NCBI GenBank assembly: GCA_964470035.1
Contig: CAYYBR010000001.1
Coordinates: 10,281 to 74,280 of the forward strand
Length of the DNA stretch: 64,000 nt
DNA from: JAJRXG01 sp964470035
GTDB lineage: Bacteria; Bacteroidota; Bacteroidia; Chitinophagales; Saprospiraceae
Reading direction: 5' to 3'
In this document: positions 1 through 8,446 of the stretch, piece after piece
Numbering within the stretch: the stretch's first letter is position 1
Layout: each line of letters starts with the position of its first letter
The notes under the pieces: model-generated
Told to the model about the DNA's origin: nothing
Database searches by the model: none
The model's input: the letters and a program-made list of their open reading frames with translations, nothing else
Translations under genes and position numbers: made by a program

Positions 1-1
1 A

Positions 2-484
2 AAGTTCCACCCACTTTTTATTCTGACGGCGATACAGGTCGGTTTGTCGGGACAGAGTGAGTTTCCTTCCTTGGATCAAAGGATCTGGGATCTTGCGGTG
101 TCTCTAGACAAAGAAGTAGACGGCATCGAGTCTCCTTTGGAGCAAGTTGAGGTCTTAAGATCGATGGACATAGGATTTCTATACCTTCATCTTGTGCGAA
201 TCTCTAAAAAAATGTCGACAACAAGGAAACACCTGAAAAAACTAATTCAGGTATATACTTCACAAGATATAGATGCATTATACAAGCTGTCGAAGTCATC
301 ACTCGGGCCTGATCGGCGCTTACTTATAGATCAACGTAACAGGATCATCGGTGAGAGAATCCTTGATAAGCATGTCGAGGAGCCTTCTTTTTTTAGTTTT
401 GGTGCGGGCCATCTCGGAGGCTCAACAGGAGTGATAAGATTACTTAAACATGCAGGAGCCCAATTGAAACCTATATCGTTATGA
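2..484 (+). CDS. TraB/GumN family protein (5' end outside window)
   Basis: The frame is open from base 2 to the stop at 482-484, so the start codon lies before the window and only about 160 C-terminal residues are visible. The end has the TraB/GumN signature: a phenylalanine-rich strand followed by GAGHLGGSTGVIRLL and a final lysine-proline-isoleucine. An internal TTG at 44 could be mistaken for a start, but the residues before it continue the family pattern. Family members are secreted or membrane-associated proteins proposed to be metal-dependent proteases; the activity is not established here. The stop overlaps the gldC start as ATGA, so the two are probably co-transcribed and translationally coupled. 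Confidence 0.75.
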   Translation, partial: KFHPLFILTAIQVGLSGQSEFPSLDQRIWDLAVSLDKEVDGIESPLEQVEVLRSMDIGFLYLHLVRISKKMSTTRKHLKKLIQVYTSQDIDALYKLSKSSLGPDRRLLIDQRNRIIGERILDKHVEEPSFFSFGAGHLGGSTGVIRLLKHAGAQLKPISL

Positions 485-837
485 AAAAAGTTGAAATCAA
501 ACTAAGTGTAACCTTGGACGAGAACAATGTGCCTGTAGATATGTCTTGGGTGAGTGATGATCCTCCATCGAATGGTAAGGAAGCTGCTACCAAGGCGTTT
601 TTCCTTTCTCTATTTGATAAATCAAAACTGGAAACACTGCAGATAAATCTTTGGGACAAAAACTTTGAAGTAGGGGAGATGCATCGCATGACTTATCATA
701 CACTGAGAGGCCTAGCCGATACCTTTTATAAGGGAACTAATGACCCTCATCTATCTAATGACATTGCAAGATTTGCTCAGTACATGGGTGAAGAACTGGG
801 TATCATACCCAAATCAGAAAGAGAGCAAAGCGAATAA
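481..837 (+). CDS. gldC: Gliding motility protein GldC
   Basis: This 118-residue cytosolic protein matches the GldC pattern: an N-terminal MKKVEIKLSVTLDENNVP, a central alanine/threonine-rich segment before LSLFD, a conserved NLWDK motif, and a helical ADTF-TNDP-FAQYMGEELGI tail. GldC is an accessory gliding protein in Bacteroidota; loss reduces motility in Flavobacterium johnsoniae, and its biochemical role is unknown. Length is close to the usual 110 residues. The start overlaps the TraB-like gene's stop by four bases. In flavobacteria gldC usually follows gldB; here a TraB-like gene takes that place. The structural gliding genes gldA, gldF and gldG lie 46 kb away in this window. Confidence 0.9.
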   Translation: MKKVEIKLSVTLDENNVPVDMSWVSDDPPSNGKEAATKAFFLSLFDKSKLETLQINLWDKNFEVGEMHRMTYHTLRGLADTFYKGTNDPHLSNDIARFAQYMGEELGIIPKSEREQSE

Positions 838-856
838 TGGAGAGATCATACAGCGA

Positions 857-888
857 TTTTTATATTAGATAAATTTTATATATGTTTG
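857..888 (+). promoter_or_regulatory. Bacteroidota-type promoter for the XRE regulator
   Basis: A perfect -7 element TATGTTTG (TAnnTTTG) at 881-888 is preceded by TTTT at 857-860 with a 20-nt spacer, close to the TTTG -33 consensus. The predicted transcription start is near 894, leaving a leader of only about four bases before the ATG at 898. Confidence 0.5.
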
Positions 889-897
889 GGGTGAACT

Positions 898-1719
898 ATG
901 ATATCTCAGGACCCCATCACTACTCGATTTATCGAGGCATTTCATTGGCTGAAAGAACAAGGAAAAGTAAGATCTGCTAGGCAGTTTGCCCTTGGGATCG
1001 AGACTTACCCCCAAAGCCTTAATGATATTCTGAAGGGTAGAAGAGAGGCGACATTGCCCATGATTCAAAAGGTCACCGAGGCATATAGTATCAACTGCCA
1101 CTATCTACTTACAGGTATCGGTGAGATAACAAGATCAGATATCAACGGCATCAGTAGATCTCCCCAATCTTTTGTTAGATATATACATGCTCATGAGTTT
1201 TCTGCTTTCGCAGGAGCTATAAAGCATGACAATCTAGACAACTATACATGGACGAACTGGGCGCTGCCAGCTGAGATGGTTGGACAGAATATAGATGTTG
1301 CATTTCAGTGTAACACGGATCGCATCTCGAGATGTCTTCGAAAGGGTGATATCATTTTTGCTAGAAGAATGCCCAAAGAAGCATGGAAGTCCAGTATATC
1401 TTCTAAGCGTATATATGTCGTAGCACTAGAGAGTGGCATACACATCGTTAGATGTACAACTAATGATGCACAAGGTATCTATCTGAGTAAAGATGATAGG
1501 GACCTGCCTGACTTCATCAGCTTTAATGATATACAAGAGATCTGGAGCGCCATCTCTCGATGGTCACCATCAGTGCTGATCGAAGAAGAAGAGGCTAATC
1601 AATCGCACTACGATCAACTTACCTTGTCTATCCAATCCCAGAGTGAGGCACTCTCATCTTTGCGGCAGACGGTTTCTCAGTTGGCTGCATCTATGACTTC
1701 TCAGCAAGAGGTCTACTGA
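898..1719 (+). CDS. XRE-family regulator with degenerate S24/LexA-like C-domain
   Basis: Residues about 5-75 form an XRE-type helix-turn-helix, with SARQFALGIETYPQSLNDIL as turn and recognition helix and a LLTG-type end. Residues about 100-230 resemble the S24 peptidase fold of CI/LexA repressors (RKGDIIFAR, KRIYVVAL). Where active S24 proteins have a Gly-Asp-Ser-Met nucleophile motif this protein reads CNTDRIS, so self-cleavage is unlikely. The last 45 residues are polar and helical, a possible coiled coil. It is probably a DNA-binding regulator that does not use RecA-triggered autocleavage. Its target is unknown. Its 3' end overlaps a convergent gene by 29 bases. Confidence 0.75.
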   Translation: MISQDPITTRFIEAFHWLKEQGKVRSARQFALGIETYPQSLNDILKGRREATLPMIQKVTEAYSINCHYLLTGIGEITRSDINGISRSPQSFVRYIHAHEFSAFAGAIKHDNLDNYTWTNWALPAEMVGQNIDVAFQCNTDRISRCLRKGDIIFARRMPKEAWKSSISSKRIYVVALESGIHIVRCTTNDAQGIYLSKDDRDLPDFISFNDIQEIWSAISRWSPSVLIEEEEANQSHYDQLTLSIQSQSEALSSLRQTVSQLAASMTSQQEVY

Positions 1720-2242
1720 CACCCAGTTTCCATCTTTTAGGATAAGGCGACAAATTAATGTCGATGGCTTCTTTAACTCGGTGATCATACCAGTAAGCTT
1801 TAAAGTACCACAAGTCTATCCTGACATTGCGTTCAAGCTTCATTTCTTCAGGTATCCTCACTTCGCGTTGCACGAGCAAGGGCGTTACTCTACTGATATG
1901 TTGGCTTTGGCTCTTTGTTTTGACGATCATGTGGTCTCCATTATTCACTTTCGGAGATAAGTCTTCAACTATCGAAAGCCGTTCTAGATCAGAGGATATT
2001 TTTTCTAGGAACAGAGGTGAGAAGGTAGTCGGCTGGTAAGCGATGAGATATGCTGGACCAAAGTAAGAGCACAGGGCTAGTGCCAACCGCTCCTCGGTTT
2101 TGTATGATATATGAGCCTCGCAAGCCACTACATGATCGTAAAAATCTCTGAGAAGCGGGGAGTCAATATGATCAATAGTCCAAGCGCTCATGAGCCATCT
2201 AAGGTGGGAGAGTTTCTCAGTAGCTCTATTGATGTATGACAT
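1691..2242 (-). CDS. Hypothetical protein, unknown family
   Basis: I do not recognise this protein. Starting at the ATG ending at 2242 gives about 183 residues; an upstream TTG at 2269 would add nine. Composition is that of a soluble protein with no signal peptide and no membrane segment. The N-terminal half is helical and aromatic (LRWLMSAW, DFYDHVVACEAH). The C-terminal half has a WYFKAYWYD patch and ends in basic residues (YPKRWKLG). It converges on the XRE regulator with a 29-base tail overlap. No ORF of similar quality lies on the other strand. Function unknown. Confidence 0.5.
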   Translation of the reverse strand: MSYINRATEKLSHLRWLMSAWTIDHIDSPLLRDFYDHVVACEAHISYKTEERLALALCSYFGPAYLIAYQPTTFSPLFLEKISSDLERLSIVEDLSPKVNNGDHMIVKTKSQSQHISRVTPLLVQREVRIPEEMKLERNVRIDLWYFKAYWYDHRVKEAIDINLSPYPKRWKLGVSRPLAEKS

Positions 2243-2317
2243 AGATATCCCCAAAGGTGACTTTGACAAAGGTAGATCACGTTGATCAATGTAGTAGCGC
2301 TACCAATAGATGTGCAT

Positions 2318-2346
2318 AAAAAAAGCTCCGCGAAAGGCGAAGCTTC
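2318..2346 (-). terminator. Rho-independent terminator after tRNA-His
   Basis: Read on the minus strand, AAGCTTCGC pairs with GCGGAGCTT across a short CTTTC loop and is followed by a run of seven T. It lies just downstream of tRNA-His and would end that transcript. Confidence 0.75.
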
Positions 2347-2359
2347 ATAAAATATTTGG

Positions 2360-2433
2360 GTGAAAGATGGGTCTCGAACCCACGACCTCCGGAACCACAA
2401 TCCGGCGCTCTAACCAACTGAGCTACAATCACC
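2360..2433 (-). tRNA. tRNA-His (anticodon GTG)
   Basis: A cloverleaf is readable on the minus strand: acceptor GTGATTG, D arm GCTC...GAGC, anticodon stem CCGGA/TCCGG around loop TTGTGGT with anticodon GTG, and T arm with TTCGAGA. A G at 2434 can serve as the extra G(-1) typical of tRNA-His, opposite discriminator C at 2360. The acceptor has two U-U oppositions at positions 5 and 6. CCA is not encoded. Confidence 0.95.
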
Positions 2434-2668
2434 GTGATTTAAAACGAAGGCAAAGAAACGCAAGTTCAGCTTTATATACAAGACCTATCAAAACTACTCG
2501 ACCATGTGGTCACGCGTAATAGCCCAAATAACATAGATAGCGTTGATAGAGTAGATGCTATGAAGGACAGATAAATAATGAAATAAAGCCCTTTGATCAA
2601 CATATAAATATAATCTAACATGTATCCATTGGCTTAAAGTAGCGTCTATTAAGTAACTTGCACATCAG

Positions 2669-3217
2669 ATGAATCACTTGGACGACGATCAGATTCTTGA
2701 ACTACTGAATAACAATGATGAAAAAGCGATCGAACACCTTTTCGATCGGTTTTTCGATTATCTCTGCGCGGTAGTGTATAGAGTCATACATGATTATGAA
2801 GCTGCACGTGATGTAGTGCAGGATATCTTCTTCGATCTTTGGAAGAAGAGAGATTCCATTCAGATTCAAACAGCGCTTAGGCCGTACCTGCGACGCGCTG
2901 CTGTCAATAGAGCCCTTAATTATATCAAGAGAAAGCGCATCGTGCCTAATGATGATGAAGACGCAGCCGTTGATATAGTATCCAACGTACCTTCTGGACA
3001 AGCTTATCTCGAAAAAGATGAGCTCGAAACAAAGATCTTCTCGGTTATAGAAGCATTACCTCCCAAGTGTAAACTAGTGTTTGGGATGAGCAGATTTGAG
3101 AACATGTCCTATCAGGAAATCGCCGATGCTTTGGAGATAAGTGTTAAAACAGTAGAAAACCAAATCTCTAAAGCGTTAAAAATCCTTAGAAATGAGGTAG
3201 AAGTATACCTTGTTTAG
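2669..3217 (+). CDS. ECF-type RNA polymerase sigma-70 factor (FecI-like)
   Basis: This 182-residue protein has sigma region 2 at residues about 20-90, with DVVQDIFFDLW as the core-binding helix, and region 4 at about 125-175, with YQEIADALEISVKTVENQISKAL as the -35-binding helix-turn-helix. It has no region 1 or 3, as expected for group 4 (ECF) sigma factors. The next gene is a FecR-like anti-sigma factor, then an STN-containing TonB receptor: the FecI-FecR-FecA arrangement. It probably directs transcription of the downstream receptor genes when ligand binding is signalled across the envelope. The ligand is not evident. Confidence 0.92.
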   Translation: MNHLDDDQILELLNNNDEKAIEHLFDRFFDYLCAVVYRVIHDYEAARDVVQDIFFDLWKKRDSIQIQTALRPYLRRAAVNRALNYIKRKRIVPNDDEDAAVDIVSNVPSGQAYLEKDELETKIFSVIEALPPKCKLVFGMSRFENMSYQEIADALEISVKTVENQISKALKILRNEVEVYLV

Positions 3218-3304
3218 ATATTATAATTAAATTTAATGTGTTAAGGAGTAGGGGGAGGCCAGAAAAATAGTGTCCTCTATGTGTAACCCTTATATTTTAA
3301 AACG

Positions 3305-4354
3305 ATGGATTCACGTATTTACATACTGACGCATAAGCGTCTTACGGGCCAATTGTCCGCTGCAGAGAACACCGAACTGGAACATTTAAATCTTATCCCA
3401 GAACTTAAGACTGTATCAGAAGAGATTTCCTATCTCTGGAATGTTAGTAATAATTACTTTCCTACAAAAGATTGGAACAAAGATGGTGCCAAACAAGCGT
3501 TCTATGATAGAATTAGATCTGCAGAACCGACAGTTACTCCTCCGATAACGAATACCCAAAAGACCAAGACACAGATCGCTAAAGACTCCTCACCCACAGG
3601 ATTGGATTGGAGGTATATCGCAGGTATAGCCGCAGCTTTAGTAGCCGCACTGATTATCTGGGGTGTATCAAGTCTATCAAGTAAGACTTATCAAGAGATC
3701 AAAGCAGGAGACGAAAAGCACTATGCAGAAATCCTCGACGATACTAAAGTCTGGCTAGTTGAAGGTGCTTCTATAAAGATCTTGGAAGAATCTGACAATG
3801 CTCGAAAAATAGCGCTGTCAGGAGAAGCATTTTTTGATGTTCTTCATAATCCTTCCAAGCCATTTACCATTGATCTTGGTAACGACACATATGCAGAAGT
3901 ACTCGGGACTTCCTTCAAGGCTAGAAGCACCCACAACAATCAGAATGGTCATATTTTGGTTAGAGAAGGTCGTGTAAAACTTTTCAGTACTAGGGATGAG
4001 TCGTATACGATTTTTCTTGATGCTGGCGAAGAGGGAGAAATCAACTTTGATGATGAAGTTGCTCAAAAATCTAAGAGTATTGGAAGTACAGGACTTAATG
4101 CTAGTGGTAAGATGATGGTTTTCAAAGATGCAGACCTCCAAGATGTATTAGAGACGTTAGGTATGAGATATGGAGTATCCTTTGACTTCACTGAACCTGA
4201 AAGACTTAATTGTCCATACACAGCTACTATACCTGCTCATGACTCTATGGAGGAAATCTTAGATGCTATGCAGGGCGCATACCCGGTGATTTCATTCTAT
4301 GAGATGGATAGAAGTGTCATCCGTGTGGATGGAGCATGTAATATAGAAGAGTAG
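3305..4354 (+). CDS. FecR-family anti-sigma factor with DUF4974 domain
   Basis: The protein of 349 residues has a cytoplasmic N-terminal helical part (residues 1-95), a single transmembrane helix at about 98-118, a periplasmic FecR domain (about 130-230, with VWLVEGASIKI and the GEAFFDV motif), and a C-terminal DUF4974 domain (about 270-345), the partner of the receptor's STN domain. FecR proteins hold the sigma factor inactive and release it when the receptor signals. It lies 87 nt after the sigma gene and ahead of the receptor, so all three probably form one signalling unit. Confidence 0.9.
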   Translation: MDSRIYILTHKRLTGQLSAAENTELEHLNLIPELKTVSEEISYLWNVSNNYFPTKDWNKDGAKQAFYDRIRSAEPTVTPPITNTQKTKTQIAKDSSPTGLDWRYIAGIAAALVAALIIWGVSSLSSKTYQEIKAGDEKHYAEILDDTKVWLVEGASIKILEESDNARKIALSGEAFFDVLHNPSKPFTIDLGNDTYAEVLGTSFKARSTHNNQNGHILVREGRVKLFSTRDESYTIFLDAGEEGEINFDDEVAQKSKSIGSTGLNASGKMMVFKDADLQDVLETLGMRYGVSFDFTEPERLNCPYTATIPAHDSMEEILDAMQGAYPVISFYEMDRSVIRVDGACNIEE

Positions 4355-4377
4355 ACTCTTCTTGTTTCAGACTACTT

Positions 4378-4390
4378 CACTTTCGTAAAT
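4378..4390 (+). repeat. Dispersed 13-mer CACTTTCGTAAAT, copy 1
   Basis: Exact copy in the intergenic space between the FecR-like gene and the TonB receptor, 92 nt before the receptor start. One of nine exact copies in this window. Confidence 0.85.
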
Positions 4391-4448
4391 ATCTCTTTTT
4401 ACCATCCCGCAAGACATTTTCTCAAGGCAGGAGTGGTATCAATTGTGC

Positions 4449-4456
4449 TATATTTG
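4449..4456 (+). promoter_or_regulatory. Putative -7 element of the TonB receptor gene
   Basis: TATATTTG fits TAnnTTTG exactly and lies 26 nt before the TTG start at 4482. No convincing TTTG -33 box is visible at the right distance, which could mean dependence on the ECF sigma factor or an activator. Confidence 0.35.
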
Positions 4457-4481
4457 AGCAACAATAAGTAGAAGGATAATA

Positions 4482-7157
4482 TTGTTTTTTGCTCTAAGAT
4501 ATCTAGACATCCTATGGGTATGTACGATATCTGTTGTTGCCCTTTGTTTAACAAACCCACTGCACGCCCAAAATCTCCCTGATGAGCAGCGGGTTACAAC
4601 GGAATTTGTCGAGATACCTTTAGATAGTGCATTGCTGGTACTCAGTGCTAACAGTGGTGTAGGTATTTCCTATGATTCAAGGATCATTCCCCCTAACAAA
4701 AGGGTGACATTATCTGCTAATCAGCTGATGCTAGGTTTAGCGCTAGATAATGTGCTTGTGGGCACAGATATCTCTTATCGCATAGTTGGTAATCAGATAG
4801 TTCTCAGAAAAGAAGAGGTGATTGTTCAAGTAAAGATGGCCACGATAAGTGGGTATCTTAAGGATGCCGATTCTGGAGAACATCTGGTATATGCTAATGC
4901 AAGTACTATCGAGCCTGTTTATGGTACTTCTTCTAATGAGTTTGGATATTACAGCTTAACACTCCCAGTGGGCGTCTATGAGATACAATACTCATACGTA
5001 GGATACGAGACTTATACTGTCGACATAAATCTTACCCAAGATGTGATCATCGATGCAGAGTTGTCGACAAGTGCCTTGCTCAATGAAGTTGTTATCCTGG
5101 GCGAGATCCCTAAAGAATCAAAGTATAGCGAAGACTTTGCTGAGATGCCCCTGGAGATGCTCAGTAGCCTGCCATCGTTAGCAGGCGAACCAGATATAAT
5201 CAGATTAGCACAAAGTCGGGCGGGAGTATCATCTCAAGTGGATGGTTTTGGAGGATTGCAAGTACGTGGAGGTAGCGCTGATCAGAATCTCATTTTGCTA
5301 GACGGTGTACCAGTATATAATACCGGTCACGCCTTAGGCCTGTTCAGTATATTCAACAGCTCAGCTATAAAAAGTGCAAAGCTCATCAAAGGTGGATTTC
5401 CAGCTCGATATGGAGGAAGGCTCAGTTCAGTGTTTGATATCCGTACAAAGGAAGGCAACAAGAATGAAATAAAAGGTGATGCTGCTATATCTCCATTATT
5501 GATAAGAGGAACCGTAGAAGGCCCTATCAAACAAGGAAAAAGTTCCTTCTTACTTTCTGCTAGAAGAACCATCATAGATCCTTGGTTACGACCCTTAAGT
5601 CGCTATCAATTTGAGAGAAATAGAGAGGATGGTCAGATTAATTTCTTTTTCTATGATATCAATGCAAAATTCAACGCGGAGATCGGAAAGAAGCACCAAG
5701 TATATGTGAGTCTATATGGAGGTCAGGATAAGTATGCTAATGAGGTAACGGGCTTCTTAGACACTGATGCTGGAGAGATAGAGGAACTAGATCAGACAGA
5801 TGTAGAGTGGGGTAATATCATAGGTACGGTACGACTTACATCTAACTATAACAATAAGACCTTTGGTAATTTTAGTTTGAGTACTACTCAGTTCAGTTTT
5901 GACAACTTTGATTTTGTTAGGACTATAACTCGGGATAATAATATTGAGTCCTCAAGAGGATATAATTCTCGACTTTTCTCTTCTGAGATCAAGGATATCA
6001 TCGTATCCTATGATCTAGATTGGTTCATCAATCCGTCTTATTATCTGAAGGTAGGGGCGAACTACACGAAGCATAGTCTTACCCCCGGCAGTGATCTTTC
6101 ATCGACGCTGGACGATCTGCTCAATGATGATGGCCTTATCACTGTAGATGATATAAAGGCGAGATCTGACTTTGAAACATTTGAAGGAGATGAGTACAGA
6201 GTCTTTGTAGAAAACGAAGTGCGATTCAGCCCAACGTTTACAGCTAACCTAGGTGCTCACTTTTCGGCTATAAAAGTCGGTGACGGGAGCTTTCTCAGCC
6301 TGCAGCCAAGAGTTTCGCTGCGATGGCAAGCTAGCCCTCGTATCAACTTTAAGTTAGGTTTTAGTGAGACTGATCAGTATTTTCATCTGCTTTCATCAGC
6401 TGGCCTAGGCTTGCCAAGTGATGTGTGGTTGCCTTCTACAGAACTACTTGAGCCAGAAAAATCTCGCCAGCTATCTCTGGCCATAGAAGCTAATATCATC
6501 GATGACTTCGTGCTTCGCCTTTCTGGCTATACTAAATCTCTGGATAATGTAACGGGCTTCGCACAAGGTGCGTCATTAGATATATCAGGCCAAGTCGACT
6601 GGCAAGCAGATGTGCCAGTTGGGAGTGGACATTCTAGAGGTATCGAGATAGAACTAGAGAAGCGGGTAGGAGTTATCAGAGGGTGGATCGCCTACACTCT
6701 AAATCGATCCGAAAGAACTTTCCCTGAGATTAATGACGGAAGAACCTTTAGAGCCTCCAATGATCGGAGACATCTATTTCACATCAACGTGTTAGGGTCT
6801 CTTAACTCTAACCTTGAATTTAGTGCGGGTTGGACCTATGGTTCTCCTTTACCTACAACCGTACCAGCCTCTACCGATCCTATCGTTGTCAATGGTCAGT
6901 TTATCTGGGTTCCTATCATTCCGGCTATTAATAACGTTGATTTACCTCCTTATCATAAACTAGACCTAGGCGTTAATCTTTATTCGAAGTTCGATTGGGG
7001 GAGCCAGAAAGTGTCTTTTGGCGTTTACAATGCTTATGCTCGACGAAACCCTTACTTTATCGATGTTGTCTTTGACGAAACGGGTGGCACATATAATAAT
7101 GAGCAAATTAGCGTCTTGCCATTTGTGCCGTATGTAAGTCTTGGGATAAGTTTTTAA
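4482..7157 (+). CDS. STN-domain TonB-dependent outer-membrane receptor
   Basis: This 891-residue protein begins with a signal peptide (cleavage near the AHAQ-type site at residue 29). An STN secretin/TonB short domain follows (about 38-112), then a carboxypeptidase-regulatory-like beta sandwich (about 122-205), a TonB plug (about 215-330, with LQVRGGSADQNLILLDGVPVY), and a long beta barrel ending in phenylalanine, the usual outer-membrane assembly signal. The STN domain marks it as a signalling receptor for the upstream FecR. The start is TTG with GAAGG six bases upstream. It probably imports an unknown large ligand together with the DUF4249 lipoprotein. Confidence 0.9.
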   Translation: MFFALRYLDILWVCTISVVALCLTNPLHAQNLPDEQRVTTEFVEIPLDSALLVLSANSGVGISYDSRIIPPNKRVTLSANQLMLGLALDNVLVGTDISYRIVGNQIVLRKEEVIVQVKMATISGYLKDADSGEHLVYANASTIEPVYGTSSNEFGYYSLTLPVGVYEIQYSYVGYETYTVDINLTQDVIIDAELSTSALLNEVVILGEIPKESKYSEDFAEMPLEMLSSLPSLAGEPDIIRLAQSRAGVSSQVDGFGGLQVRGGSADQNLILLDGVPVYNTGHALGLFSIFNSSAIKSAKLIKGGFPARYGGRLSSVFDIRTKEGNKNEIKGDAAISPLLIRGTVEGPIKQGKSSFLLSARRTIIDPWLRPLSRYQFERNREDGQINFFFYDINAKFNAEIGKKHQVYVSLYGGQDKYANEVTGFLDTDAGEIEELDQTDVEWGNIIGTVRLTSNYNNKTFGNFSLSTTQFSFDNFDFVRTITRDNNIESSRGYNSRLFSSEIKDIIVSYDLDWFINPSYYLKVGANYTKHSLTPGSDLSSTLDDLLNDDGLITVDDIKARSDFETFEGDEYRVFVENEVRFSPTFTANLGAHFSAIKVGDGSFLSLQPRVSLRWQASPRINFKLGFSETDQYFHLLSSAGLGLPSDVWLPSTELLEPEKSRQLSLAIEANIIDDFVLRLSGYTKSLDNVTGFAQGASLDISGQVDWQADVPVGSGHSRGIEIELEKRVGVIRGWIAYTLNRSERTFPEINDGRTFRASNDRRHLFHINVLGSLNSNLEFSAGWTYGSPLPTTVPASTDPIVVNGQFIWVPIIPAINNVDLPPYHKLDLGVNLYSKFDWGSQKVSFGVYNAYARRNPYFIDVVFDETGGTYNNEQISVLPFVPYVSLGISF

Positions 7158-7305
7158 GTAGAAACCCTCTTTTTTATCAGGTATTTATATGTTTGCATCA
7201 GATATAGGATACCTATATCTTTATCTCCTGCATTTTATCTCCCTGCATTATTTCTGTTGTGACATTGGCCGAATTGTATCGTCTTAATATAGTCAATCCG
7301 AGAAG

Positions 7306-8274
7306 TTGTATAAGTACCTACTACTAACTACCTTTTTTATCCTGATCTCTACCGGCTGTAGAGACGAGTTTGTTTTTTCAGTTCCGCCGGAAAGAGCATT
7401 CGAATATAGCCTCCTCTCGGAGCTAGCTCCTCATCAGATTGTGGCTGTTCAACTTCTCGAAAGTGTTCCCATAGGTAGTCAGTTACAGAATATAGATAGA
7501 CGAGACGCTATTGCTACCTTTTCTGGTGATGATGTACCAGGTGGTTCTATAGATATGGCTTTCAATGAAACCAGTGAGAAGTACCATCTTGTTAATGAAG
7601 ACTTTAGAGTTTCAGAAGGAAGTGACTATGAAGTAAAGATTATCGTACCTGACGAAGATATGGATACGATAGTCGCTACTGCTTCGATACCTGTATCTGT
7701 AGATTTTGCTGTAGATGTACTTTCTATCGAAAGATTCCCAATAGATAATAGATTTTCACATCATGAAGTAGAGTTGAGGATTACCTTTGAGCCACCCACC
7801 ACACTTCCCGCGTACTACAGGATTGTCCCTCAGAGACTAGTCAGTATTGTACGTATCAATAGAGATGGAAACGTTGTTGTTACTGATGGCCCTGAAACGA
7901 GTCCCATGGAGATCACTGAGATTCTCTCTGAGCGCAATGCAGTTAATCGATATATCCACCAGACGGGCATCACCATAGATGAGAGTCGGATGTCACGTAA
8001 TAATATCACACTCAGGTTAAGAACAGTTGAGCCATTAGAAGATGGTGAAGAAGTAAGTAGTATGGAAGGAGTAGAAGCACTTTCTAGATTACATCTAGAA
8101 ATTCTGACGGTGAGTCAGGAACTGATAGACTACAATGAGTGGGTGGATAGTAGGCTCGTTAATCCAGGATCAAATCTACCTACTGGTCCAAGAGAAATTC
8201 CAAATATTGACAAAGCTACTGGGGTGTTTGGTGGCTTTAGCAGAACTATAGTAACTCCTCGGGTCCGTATCTAG
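7306..8274 (+). CDS. DUF4249 family lipoprotein
   Basis: The protein has 322 residues and a lipoprotein signal ending at Cys18 (LISTGC), so it should be anchored in a membrane. The remainder is beta-rich with the DUF4249 pattern of PERAFEYSLLSE and a repeated immunoglobulin-like layout. DUF4249 genes in Bacteroidota typically follow STN/carboxypeptidase-domain TonB receptors, as here, and are thought to be accessory ligand-handling proteins. The start is TTG at 7306. A 148-nt gap separates it from the receptor gene. Confidence 0.85.
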   Translation: MYKYLLLTTFFILISTGCRDEFVFSVPPERAFEYSLLSELAPHQIVAVQLLESVPIGSQLQNIDRRDAIATFSGDDVPGGSIDMAFNETSEKYHLVNEDFRVSEGSDYEVKIIVPDEDMDTIVATASIPVSVDFAVDVLSIERFPIDNRFSHHEVELRITFEPPTTLPAYYRIVPQRLVSIVRINRDGNVVVTDGPETSPMEITEILSERNAVNRYIHQTGITIDESRMSRNNITLRLRTVEPLEDGEEVSSMEGVEALSRLHLEILTVSQELIDYNEWVDSRLVNPGSNLPTGPREIPNIDKATGVFGGFSRTIVTPRVRI

Positions 8275-8375
8275 GATCACCATCATCTAGGTCATCTAGA
8301 TTACATTACACATTTAGATAGGATAATTTCTTTGCACTCATAACTTGTTGATAGTCAGGGCTGTATTTTATTGCT

Positions 8376-8427
8376 TGTCATGTAGTTTTCAACTTAAGTA
8401 GGGGTTGAGCTGTCATTCACTTGTCAT
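8376..8427 (+). promoter_or_regulatory. Three TGTCAT words upstream of the Crp/Fnr gene
   Basis: TGTCAT occurs at 8376-8381, 8411-8416 and 8422-8427; the last two are 11 bp apart, one helical turn. They precede the preferred ATG at 8447. TGTCA is a half-site type used by Crp/Fnr proteins, so autoregulation is possible. This is inference from spacing only. Confidence 0.3.
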
Positions 8428-8446
8428 ATTAGTACAATTGAAAACT

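Noticed and set aside
44..484. TTG at 44 as the start of the first gene
   Set aside because: The frame is open to the window edge and the preceding residues continue the TraB-like pattern, so the gene is cut by the window.
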